A stretch of DNA of 64,000 bases from an uncultured Campylobacter sp. (GTDB taxonomy: Bacteria; Campylobacterota; Campylobacteria; Campylobacterales; Campylobacteraceae), in contig NZ_CALIST010000014.1 in assembly GCF_938041645.1 (NCBI RefSeq), forward strand, positions 21,712-85,711, in the 5' to 3' direction. The notes beneath the pieces are model-generated. The model was not told the origin of the DNA and did not search any database. It saw only the letters and a list, made by a program, of their open reading frames with translations. Position numbers and translations under genes: made by a program. Shown one piece after another: positions 7,339 through 14,956 of the stretch. How positions within the stretch are numbered: position 1 is the stretch's first letter; the number at the start of each line of letters is the position of its first letter.

Positions 7339-8106
7339 CTATTTTGCAGGCGTCGTCCATAAATTTTTATTCCAAAGCTCCGCGCCCGAAATTCCTTTAA
7401 TCCTAATCCAGGCGATAAGTTCTAAAATTTCAGATAAAAGGATTATCGTGAGTACAATGTACGCTGCGGTTGCGCTACTCATTTCCGGTAGTTTAATAAA
7501 CGAATTGATGATTTCTACAAGCACTAAAGATATAAAATATAACCACGCGTAAGCATAAAAAATTTTACTCTTAGTGGCTTCTCCTAAGTAGCAATATACT
7601 ATTGCCGGTGCTATGGTGCCGATAATCTTAAACGCTGTAATCGTTACATACCAAATGGTAACAAATTGCGTCTCTTTAATTTCCATAGAGTGATTAAGTC
7701 CTATAGCCATAGCCGCTAAAATGCAATAGAATGCCTCCACGAAAGAACCGCCTCGCTCGTGTAAGGTATAATCTAGAGTCTCCAAGCTCACAATATTATT
7801 ATTCATAGAGTATGGTAAAAGCGAAATAAATACGATAGTCCAAAGCACTCGGGCGATAAAGTTAATTAAATACGCCCTAAAGACCTTACTATCAGAGATA
7901 CCCGAGATCATTTTGGTCGCGGAGAGCTTAAAGACCATCGAAGTAAAAATCACGGCGACGATTGCGGCTGCGGCGGCAAAAAATCCTCTCATCGTAATGT
8001 CGCGCAAAAACTCGCAACAAGCCCAAATGATCAGATAACAGCAGATCGATAAAACGCTAGAGGCTATGCCGCGAAATTTTATGGCGTCTAAAGTGTTGCG
8101 CTTCAT
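7339..8106 (-). CDS. Polytopic membrane protein, distant member of the local family
   Basis: Predicted protein of 255 residues with six or seven hydrophobic segments. A longer frame opens at 8271, but the ATG at 8106 is chosen because AAAGG precedes it and the extra N-terminal residues are low-complexity. It starts MKRNTLDAIKFRG, like the truncated gene at 1-216. Its C-terminal ELIAWIRIKGISGAELWNKN recalls LLAWSKIEKIS of the three tandem copies. The KVFRAYL and YAYAWLYF blocks sit where the paralogues have LYRNC and FR.YVWLC. It stands alone between the broken transporter and an AT-rich gap. Function unknown. Confidence 0.75.
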   Translation of the reverse strand: MKRNTLDAIKFRGIASSVLSICCYLIIWACCEFLRDITMRGFFAAAAAIVAVIFTSMVFKLSATKMISGISDSKVFRAYLINFIARVLWTIVFISLLPYSMNNNIVSLETLDYTLHERGGSFVEAFYCILAAMAIGLNHSMEIKETQFVTIWYVTITAFKIIGTIAPAIVYCYLGEATKSKIFYAYAWLYFISLVLVEIINSFIKLPEMSSATAAYIVLTIILLSEILELIAWIRIKGISGAELWNKNLWTTPAK

Positions 8107-8888
8107 TTTTTGCCTTTGGATTTTAAAATTTATGGCGAAGATTATACATGCCTGGTTTTGAAATTTAGATAAATTTAGAAACTGCGTATTGCTAAATTTT
8201 GAAATTCGCATCGAGCGCAAGAAAAAATTTGCTAAGAGCAATACAAGGGGAGGGCGTAAGTAAAATTTCAATGGAATTAATCTATTTTGCCTAAAAGATT
8301 AAATTCTAAAAGAGGGCAAATCAGGAATCTGCGAGTAAGCAGGGCAATTTAGCTTTTGCGCTAGTTAAATTATGAAATTTTTATTTTATCCCGCACAATG
8401 TGTCTATATCTAGAACAATTGACTTTAAATTTAAAAGCTAAATGGAACGATAAGTAAGGCAGAATATAAAACCTAATGATAGAAAATTTACATTTAATCT
8501 TTTGGGTTCTTTAGACGATATACGATAATTAGTGTTGAAAAGCGCCAAAATCCCCATAGTTTTAGATATTTTATATTGAAAACTATAATTTTCAAGTAAA
8601 AATCTAATACAAAATTCACGCATAATTATATGAATAATTTCATGTATTTTTAACGCATTTGTTGTTTTTATTAATGGTTTTTATTAGAAGAATTTTTACA
8701 TAAATCTATTTTCTATATTTGATAATTTGACGCGACTTCAAATAAAATCAGCAAGACGATGTGCTTTCTGCAAGAATTAAAATAGATAAATATCTGAATT
8801 GGGCAAAAATGAAGTTTTTGAAGTTTTCTTATGCACGGAGTTTAAATTCGAAATATGGGAAGTTATTGCCCCTAGAAAATGCCCTCTT
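8107..8888. other. 780-nt gap containing an AT-rich island
   Basis: No gene can be supported. From about 8380 to 8880 the sequence is clearly more AT-rich than its surroundings and lacks the GC-rich codon texture of neighbouring genes. A 61-codon minus-strand frame at 8438-8623 has no homology that I recognise, and its residues are biased to I, N, F, K and Y as expected of AT-rich noncoding DNA. This could be the residue of acquired DNA. Confidence 0.4.
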
Positions 8889-9446
8889 TTATTCAATAAC
8901 CAGGCGCATTAGATACATATCCTCGCCGTCGATTACGCTGATTTCGGAGCTTTTGCAGCGCGGACAAGAAAAATCGTTCTGCGTCAAATCTCCGCTAAAA
9001 CCGCAGTTTTTGCATTTTACGACGATTTCTTGGGTATGGATGATGAGATCCGCATTTTCGCAGACGGTGCCTGTACGAAAGACTTCGTAGCAGTTTTGCA
9101 AGTAATGTGCTTCTACGCCGCTTAGTCGCCCTATTTTTACGTGCAGCTCCCTTATCTGTGGACTTTTCGAACCAAATGCATCGTAAGACGCCTGTGGTTT
9201 CGCATCTAAATTTTTATAAAAATCGCCGTTTTTGTCGTTCGAGTCCATATTCGCAATGCCCGTATTTTCGGTATTCTTAGTGTCTATGCCGGTATTTGCG
9301 AAATCCGTATTTTCATTGGCAGTATCGGCGATGTCGCAGCTATTTTTACCGCCCTGCTCGGCCGCGCCTTTTTTCTTCGCTTTTTCGGCGTTTAACGCCT
9401 TTTCACATAGCGCCACAAGATCCGCTACGATCGATAGTTCATGCAT
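8889..9446 (-). CDS. hypA: Hydrogenase nickel-insertion protein HypA with an internal insertion
   Basis: HypA brings nickel, with HypB, to the hydrogenase large-subunit precursor. The N-terminal MHE (nickel ligand His2) and a C-terminal zinc site with two CxxC pairs (C145/C148 and C161/C164) are present. The protein is 185 residues against a usual 113-118. The excess lies at about residues 22-95, between the first helix and the strand LHVKIGRLSGVEA, and is N/D/T/A-rich with near-repeats such as NTGID and NTGIA. The rest aligns with normal HypA. Last gene of the hyp cluster, 112 nt after hypE; AGGAAAAAATG start. Confidence 0.93.
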   Translation of the reverse strand: MHELSIVADLVALCEKALNAEKAKKKGAAEQGGKNSCDIADTANENTDFANTGIDTKNTENTGIANMDSNDKNGDFYKNLDAKPQASYDAFGSKSPQIRELHVKIGRLSGVEAHYLQNCYEVFRTGTVCENADLIIHTQEIVVKCKNCGFSGDLTQNDFSCPRCKSSEISVIDGEDMYLMRLVIE

Positions 9447-9558
9447 TTTTTCCTCTAAATTTTACGGCCGCGCCGTATTATTCTATACGAAATTTTGTTG
9501 TAAATTTAAAAACGTGCTCTGAAATTTAGGCTTAAATTTGCCGAATTTGCACGCAAAT

Positions 9559-10764
9559 TTAACAAATCCTCGGCAGCAGCTCGCCTTTCGGAAGCTCCAA
9601 AAATCGCTGCGATCCGTAGGCATTTTGCAAAATCACTCGCCCTTTTGCCACATACGGAACTTGAAATTGCCCCGCCCTATTTTCTGATACTGTGCCCGCG
9701 TCGCTCGCACCCACAGATCCATCATGTGTACTAGGTCTAGGCGTCAAAGCGCCCTTAAATTCGCCTTTGTCGTGTCCTACTTCGCGTACCTCGCCGATGA
9801 TTGCGGCATTTGCGTCAAATTCGCGCAGTATCTCAAGCGCCCTATCTGCCTCGGCACCATCTTCTACGATCGCTACGAAAGTGCCTTCGTTTGCAAGCTC
9901 GTATGGCTCAAAGCCCAGTAGCTCGCACACGCCAACTACTTCGTTGCTGATTTTGATATCCTCTTCACGCACTAAAAATTCAAGCCCGCTAGAGCTTGCA
10001 AATTCGTTCAAAACCGCGCTGAGCCCGCCGCGCGTCGCATCTCGCATCGCTTGGATCTTTACGCCTTGCAAGATCAGCTTTTCGACCGCAGCGCAAAGCG
10101 GTTTGCAGTCGCTTTGTAGCTCGCTGCTTAGCGCGATCTCGTCGCGCGCCGCGAGTATCACCGCCCCGTGCCGCCCGATGTCGCCGCTAAGAAGGATTTT
10201 TGCGCCCGCTTTGATGTTTTGAACGCGCGCAGGTCGCAAAACACGGCCGATGCCGCTAGTGTTGATGAAAATTTTATCGCATTTGCCGCGCGGCACGACC
10301 TTCGTATCTCCGCAAACGATACGAACGCCGCAGCTTCGCGCGGTGCTCGCCATCGAGTCCAGGATGCGTCGCAGCTCGCTTAAGCTAAGCCCCTCCTCGA
10401 TGATGAGTGCGCAGCTTAAAAACAGCGGCTTGGCGCCCACCATCGCAAGGTCGTTGACGGTGCCGCAAACGGCGATCTTGCCGATGTCGCCGCCATTAAA
10501 AAATAGCGGTGTGACGACGAAACTATCGGTGCTGAAAGCCAGCTCGCCGCCGAAACTAGCCGCCGAATTCAAAGCAGAGTTCGCCGCGCGATCAAAACCC
10601 GCCCTGGCGTCTAAATTTAAATCGTCTAAATTTAAATTTAGTATCGCGCTGTCGTTGTTCGCGCGTAAAATTTCATTATCAAACGCCGCAAAGATCGTCT
10701 CGTTGATGAGCCTATTCATCTCCTCGCCGCCGCCGCCGTGGCTTAAAAGTATAGTTTCGTTCAA
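9559..10764 (-). CDS. hypE: Hydrogenase maturation protein HypE (thiocarbamate to cyanide)
   Basis: HypE dehydrates the carbamoyl group received from HypF on its C-terminal cysteine to make the CN ligands of the NiFe site. The protein ends LLPRIC, the diagnostic carbamoylated tail, and begins with the ATP-site motif LLSHGGGGEEM. Start set at a TTG at 10764 with AAGGA 5-6 nt before it; a GTG at 10779 lacks a binding site. About 400 residues against the usual 330-345. Excess sequence sits near residues 40-70 (NLNLDDLNLDARAG and following) and near 340-385 (STHDGSVGASDAG region), just before the conserved YVAKGRVILQNAYG. Other core motifs (GGDIGKIAVCGTVNDLAM, RDATRGGL) are intact. Confidence 0.92.
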   Translation of the reverse strand: MNETILLSHGGGGEEMNRLINETIFAAFDNEILRANNDSAILNLNLDDLNLDARAGFDRAANSALNSAASFGGELAFSTDSFVVTPLFFNGGDIGKIAVCGTVNDLAMVGAKPLFLSCALIIEEGLSLSELRRILDSMASTARSCGVRIVCGDTKVVPRGKCDKIFINTSGIGRVLRPARVQNIKAGAKILLSGDIGRHGAVILAARDEIALSSELQSDCKPLCAAVEKLILQGVKIQAMRDATRGGLSAVLNEFASSSGLEFLVREEDIKISNEVVGVCELLGFEPYELANEGTFVAIVEDGAEADRALEILREFDANAAIIGEVREVGHDKGEFKGALTPRPSTHDGSVGASDAGTVSENRAGQFQVPYVAKGRVILQNAYGSQRFLELPKGELLPRIC

Positions 10765-10943
10765 ATTTTTCCTTTTCACTCGGTTTTAAATTTATAAGCC
10801 CGTATTCCGCAGCCGAACAAGCCGTGCCGCTACGGCGCCGCGCAAAATTTTAAAGCAAATTTAGTGCAACGTTTTTCTTCGATTAAAATTTTAAAGTACG
10901 ACTTATTTTTAAAATTTACGCTCTGCGATACCGCGCGCAAAAT

Positions 10944-12041
10944 TTAGCCCGCGTTTTTGACGTCGCCGTATTTATAGTACGCCGCGCATGCGCCTTCGCT
11001 TGAGACCATGCACGATCCTATCGGGTTTTGCGGCGTGCAGTGCTTGCCGAAAACCTTGCAATCATAGGGGCTTTTTTTGCCGCGCAAAATTTCGCCGCAG
11101 ATACAGGCCTTGCTCTCGGGAGCGCTCTGTACGCTGCAATCAAACTGCACCCTGGCATCCAGCGCCGCGTACTGCGGGCGTAACTTCATGCCACTTTTTG
11201 GAATTTCGCCGAGCCCTCTCCACGAAAAATCATAAATTTCAAAATATTTATCTATTAAATTTTGCGCTTTTTGGTTGCCGTCCTCTTTTACGACGCGCTC
11301 GTATTCGTTAAAAACCTCGTAGGTGCCGGCGTTTTGCTGCTCCACCAAATTTAACACGCCCGCCATTATATCAAGCGGCTCAAATCCGCTTACGGCGATC
11401 GGTTTTTTGTAATCCCGCGCAATGCTCTCGTAGGCTTTCGCGCCGGTGATCACACTTACGTGGCTAGGCCCCAAAAACGCGTCTATTTGCACGTCTGCGT
11501 CGTCTAAGATCGCTCGCACGGGCGCGGGCACCGTGACGTGGTTGATATGAAAAAAGAGATTTTTTAGCCCCAAGCTTAGCGCCTTATCGATCAGCACGGC
11601 GCTCATCGGCGTCGTCGTCTCAAAGCCGATCGCAAAAAATATCACCGTTTTTTGCGGATTTTCCTGCGCGATCTTTATGCAATCAAGCGGGCTATAAAGC
11701 GCTCTGATGTCGTGCCCCTCGCTGCGCAGCTTCTGTAAGCTTGTGCGAGAGCCAGGAACCCGCAGCATGTCTGCTAGAGTGCAAAAAATACTCTGCGGCA
11801 TCGCGGCGAGCTTGATCGCCTCGTCGATGCGACTGCGCGGCATCACGCACACCGGACAGCCGGGGCCGTGGATAAATTTGATATTTTCGCCGACCAGACT
11901 CGGAAGGCCGAATTTCATGATCGAGTGCGTGTGCCCGCCGCAAATCTCCATAATGTTTAACGGCTTTTTGCTTTTAGAAATTATCAGCTTGCTAAGCGCT
12001 AAAATCAGCTCCTTATCCCTAAAATCCTTGATTAGATCCAT
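10944..12041 (-). CDS. hypD: Hydrogenase maturation Fe-S protein HypD
   Basis: HypD, with HypC, forms the scaffold on which Fe(CN)2CO is assembled. Predicted protein of 365 residues, the normal length. It shows the conserved MEICGGHTH near residue 32, HGPGCPVCVMP near 59, FFAIGFETTTP near 145, and a C-terminal cluster region with EILRGKKSPYDCKVFGKHCTPQNPIGSCMVS-like text (cysteines for the 4Fe-4S cluster). Unlike HypA, HypE and HypF it carries no insertion. It follows hypC by 35 nt and uses AAGGT before its ATG. Confidence 0.96.
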   Translation of the reverse strand: MDLIKDFRDKELILALSKLIISKSKKPLNIMEICGGHTHSIMKFGLPSLVGENIKFIHGPGCPVCVMPRSRIDEAIKLAAMPQSIFCTLADMLRVPGSRTSLQKLRSEGHDIRALYSPLDCIKIAQENPQKTVIFFAIGFETTTPMSAVLIDKALSLGLKNLFFHINHVTVPAPVRAILDDADVQIDAFLGPSHVSVITGAKAYESIARDYKKPIAVSGFEPLDIMAGVLNLVEQQNAGTYEVFNEYERVVKEDGNQKAQNLIDKYFEIYDFSWRGLGEIPKSGMKLRPQYAALDARVQFDCSVQSAPESKACICGEILRGKKSPYDCKVFGKHCTPQNPIGSCMVSSEGACAAYYKYGDVKNAG

Positions 12042-12076
12042 TATTTACCTTAAATTTTACGGGTTTGCAAGCCGTT

Positions 12077-12358
12077 TTAATTCTCTGTGCCGGCTCTCGG
12101 CTCTATGCTTTCATACACCAAGCCCTCTTCCGCCTTCATCTGCTTTGCGATCTGCTCGTAAATTTCGATACTCTCCTTCGCTCGCTGCGTATCGATCTTC
12201 TCCATCGCAAAGCCCACGTGGATCAGCACGTACTCCCCGACTTCCGCGGGCTCGGGAAGCAGATCCAAGCTCACGCCGCGGCGCACGCCCAGAGTCTCCA
12301 CAGTCGCGAAATTATTTTCGTCGATCGAGATGATTTTTGAAGGGATTGAAAGGCACAT
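12077..12358 (-). CDS. hypC: Hydrogenase maturation chaperone HypC
   Basis: HypC carries the Fe(CN)2CO unit and escorts the large-subunit precursor. The start is fixed at the ATG at 12358, giving MCLSIPSKI with the essential Cys2. A longer frame opening at 12397 would bury this cysteine and overlap hypB, so it is rejected. The ATG overlaps the hypB stop (TAATG). Predicted protein of 93 residues, typical length, with the family LPEPAEVGEYVLIHVGFAMEKID block. Confidence 0.95.
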   Translation of the reverse strand: MCLSIPSKIISIDENNFATVETLGVRRGVSLDLLPEPAEVGEYVLIHVGFAMEKIDTQRAKESIEIYEQIAKQMKAEEGLVYESIEPRAGTEN

Positions 12359-13179
12359 TAACGAAATTCCTTCTTGTATTGTAGGAATTTCAGCCATTTC
12401 TCCACGCCCTCTCCGCTTTTACTATCAAGAGCGATGACATCGGCTTTCGGATTGAGCTTGTGCACTTCGCGCACCACCACCTCCATATCGAAGTCAAAAT
12501 GCGGTAGCAGCGCGGTTTTAGTGATTACGACGCAGTCTGCGCGGCGAAATATCACCGGATATTTTGCGATTTTATCGCTACCCTCGGGCACGCTTAGAAG
12601 CACTACGTTCAGGTGCGCGCCTACGTCAAATGCCGCAGGGCAGACGAGGTTTCCGACGTTTTCTATGAAAACTAGATCCAAGCCTTTCGTATCGATGTGA
12701 TGAAGCCCCTCGTGAACCATAAAGGCATCCAGATGGCAGGTCTCGCCGGTGCTGATCTGATGGGCCTGCGCGCCCGCTTTTATGATGCGATCGGCGTCGC
12801 GGTTGGTTTCCAGATCGCCCTCAATGACGCCGATTTTAAATTTGCCGCTTTTGATAGTCGCCTCAAGTAGCGTCGTCTTGCCGCTACCGGGGCTCGACAT
12901 CAAATTTAAGCATAAAATTTTATCCTCGTCAAAATGGGCTCTGTTGTGAGCGGCCTCCTCGTCGTTGGCGCTTAAAATTTTACTCATCACCTCGATCGTC
13001 TTGGCGTCGCTAATAGCGACATTTGCGTGGACGTGATCGTGCGCGTCGTGCTCATGATCGATCCCCGCCTCGTGCATATGAGCGTGGGAGTGGACGGTGC
13101 CGTCCGCGTGGGTGTGGAGATGCTCGTGCGAATGAGCGTCATGAGTATGGCCTACTGAACAGCCACAATCTTTACACAT
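12358..13179 (-). CDS. hypB: Hydrogenase nickel GTPase HypB with His-rich N-terminus
   Basis: HypB is a SIMIBI GTPase that, with HypA, delivers nickel. Predicted protein of 273 residues. The N-terminus has CKDCGC, the high-affinity nickel motif type, followed over residues 11-53 by about fifteen histidines in patterns such as HSHEHLHTH and HEHDAHDHVH. This suggests nickel storage as in histidine-rich HypB of other bacteria. G domain: SSPGSGKTTLLE (P-loop), EGDLETNRDAD, ENVGNLVCPAAFD and ITKTALLPH (NKxD position). First gene of hypBCDE; AAGGAT before the ATG. Confidence 0.96.
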   Translation of the reverse strand: MCKDCGCSVGHTHDAHSHEHLHTHADGTVHSHAHMHEAGIDHEHDAHDHVHANVAISDAKTIEVMSKILSANDEEAAHNRAHFDEDKILCLNLMSSPGSGKTTLLEATIKSGKFKIGVIEGDLETNRDADRIIKAGAQAHQISTGETCHLDAFMVHEGLHHIDTKGLDLVFIENVGNLVCPAAFDVGAHLNVVLLSVPEGSDKIAKYPVIFRRADCVVITKTALLPHFDFDMEVVVREVHKLNPKADVIALDSKSGEGVEKWLKFLQYKKEFR

Positions 13180-13929
13180 TTTTTATCCTTGGAAAATAAA
13201 TTTTGCGCGTAAAATACCACGTTTTTGCTTTAAATGGCGTAAATTTGATAAATTTTATATCGAAGTGCGGAATTTTATGAAATTTAATGAGGCTTGAAAT
13301 TTACGCGCTTCGGTTTTATCTAAATTTCATACGTTGTTTGCGAAGGCTCGACGCAAAATTTTAAAGCTCGCGAGCAAAGCGCTGCTTTAAATTTAATCGC
13401 CTACTCGCAGATTGCAGAGCCGTACGCCGTAAATTTAGATATCGTAGCTCACAACGGCTCAAAATAAACTAAAGATCGCCGCAGATAGGGGCGCGAAATT
13501 CAGGGCTTGCGAGCGGATTTTATCCCGGTGTTCTACAATCTCGCGCGTGCTCTCTCCGGCGTGCCGAACATCGTCGCGGCAGCCGTTTTCATATCGATTT
13601 TAAGCTAACTCGGGCTTTACAAATACGGCATGAAAATGCGGCTCCTTATAAAATTTAGTCGCTAGCTGTACCGATCTCGCGCCAGTGCGTAAATTTCAAC
13701 CCGCGACAAGAGCGCTTTTGATTAAAATTTATAAAATTTCGCGCTTTCGTTTGCCGCGTAAATTTAAACAAATTTTATTTGCACGCCTTGCGCAGCCGCG
13801 CCGCCCGAATTCTCCACTCGATCGAGAATCGCGCTTCGTAACCTGCAAAAAGTCGCGCCGCAGCTGCGTTTAAATTTAAAGGCGCATAAATTTAGCGCGA
13901 CGCGCTGTTTTCAAAAACATGCAAAAGCC
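13180..13929. other. 750-nt spacer upstream of hypB
   Basis: No gene is supported. The AT-rich 13200-13300 part contains candidate -10 words but no clear promoter for hypB. On the plus strand about 13498-13620 reads as a short open stretch, LRADFIPVFYNLARALSGV and onward, that looks protein-like but is closed by stops within about 37 codons. It may be a decayed gene fragment. The remainder is AAATTT-word filler. Confidence 0.35.
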
Positions 13930-14361
13930 CTACGCTTCGGTGATAACCGCCTTTACGAGCTTGGAAAATTTCACCCCTTTTAGCGCGCCGATTTTGGCGC
14001 TGAGCCGCTCGATCTTTGAAATTTTATCTCGCATCGTGATCTCCTCGAAACAGTGGCGCTCGTCGATGTGGAAGTGGCTAGTACTGACGATGGTGACGTT
14101 TGCGTGGTGCTCGATCTCTACGAGCTGCTCGATCAGATCGCTTTGGTGATGATCGTAAGCGATGCAAAGCACGCCCACGCAGTCATCCTCGCCATCTCCA
14201 TGAAGCACGCCCTCGACCATCTTTTCCCGGATCAGATCGCGGATAAACTCGCTGCGGCTTAGGTACTGCTTGGCGCGCACCATCTCATCGAGATCCTCAA
14301 AAAGCTTCGTCGGCAGCGAAATGCTAAATCTTACGGCGCCCTCTTTTTCCTCTTTTTTCAT
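13930..14361 (-). CDS. nikR: Nickel-responsive transcriptional regulator NikR
   Basis: Predicted protein of 143 residues. The N-terminal ribbon-helix-helix (RFSISLPTKLFEDLDEMV, then SRSEFIRDLIRE) binds DNA; the C-terminal ACT-like domain senses nickel. The high-affinity nickel ligands are all present with correct spacing: His85, His96, His98 and Cys104, equivalent to E. coli His76, His87, His89 and Cys95. Placed between hypF and hypBCDE, which suggests nickel control of hydrogenase maturation or uptake. Start follows GGGGG at short distance, and AT-rich promoter text lies upstream. Longer N-terminal arm (about 9 residues before the first strand) as in Helicobacter NikR. Confidence 0.95.
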   Translation of the reverse strand: MKKEEKEGAVRFSISLPTKLFEDLDEMVRAKQYLSRSEFIRDLIREKMVEGVLHGDGEDDCVGVLCIAYDHHQSDLIEQLVEIEHHANVTIVSTSHFHIDERHCFEEITMRDKISKIERLSAKIGALKGVKFSKLVKAVITEA

Positions 14362-14956
14362 AGTGTCCCCCTATTTCGCGTATTTTGAATGTAATTTTAC
14401 CGAAATTCCGCTCAAATAGTAAGAATTTTGCGCTAATTTGGCTTATTCTTTAAAATTTAAAGCTCCAAGGCACCGCGCTTATTTTGAAATTTTGCTCGCA
14501 GTTTCGCGTTGTATTTTAGTACTAGCGCGATGAAATTTACCGGTGCTACGTTATTTTAAATTCTACCGCGAGCTTGCGTCCAAATTTTAAGAGTCAGGCG
14601 CTAAATAGCGTCTTAGCTTGGGATTTGCGCAGTATCTAGCCACGCGCCGCGGTAGAATTTTACATCGATTGCCATAGCAGTGCGCCGTAATGCTATGGCA
14701 GACAACGGCGCGCCGTTAAATTTTAAAATTTTAACATTTCGGTTGCGACATATAAAGACAAGCAAGGCGTAAATTTGTTCGCTGATTTTGCGATTTTAGA
14801 AAAGCTAGCCGCGGTGGATTTTACCACCCGTAGCGTTAGAAATTTACGCAAAGCGCAGGCAGGGCACAGAGCCATCAAATTTAGCGGCGAGATGAGACTA
14901 ATAAATTTCATAAAGAGCGAGCTTAACGGCTATAATTGCGTTTTTTGTGGACGAGC
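14362..14956. other. 595-nt spacer between hypF and nikR
   Basis: Besides the probable nikR promoter region (14362-14470, AT-rich) and the inverted repeat at 14670-14700, nothing is recognised. Short frames on both strands have no protein-like features. Confidence 0.4.
14670..14700. repeat. Perfect 10-bp inverted repeat, 11-nt spacer
   Basis: TGCCATAGCA at 14670-14679 and TGCTATGGCA at 14691-14700 are perfect reverse complements. No T-run follows on either strand, so a terminator is not favoured. Dyads of about 30 bp are typical operator sizes, and the site lies in the nikR upstream spacer, about 310 nt from its start. The binding protein is unknown. Confidence 0.5.

Noticed and set aside
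8438..8623. 61-codon minus-strand frame in the AT-rich island
   Set aside because: No homology recognised, no clear binding site; expected by chance in AT-rich DNA. Kept only as part of the island observation.
12359..12397. Longer hypC start
   Set aside because: HypC needs Met-Cys at its N-terminus; the downstream ATG gives MCLSIP and overlaps the hypB stop in the usual TAATG manner.
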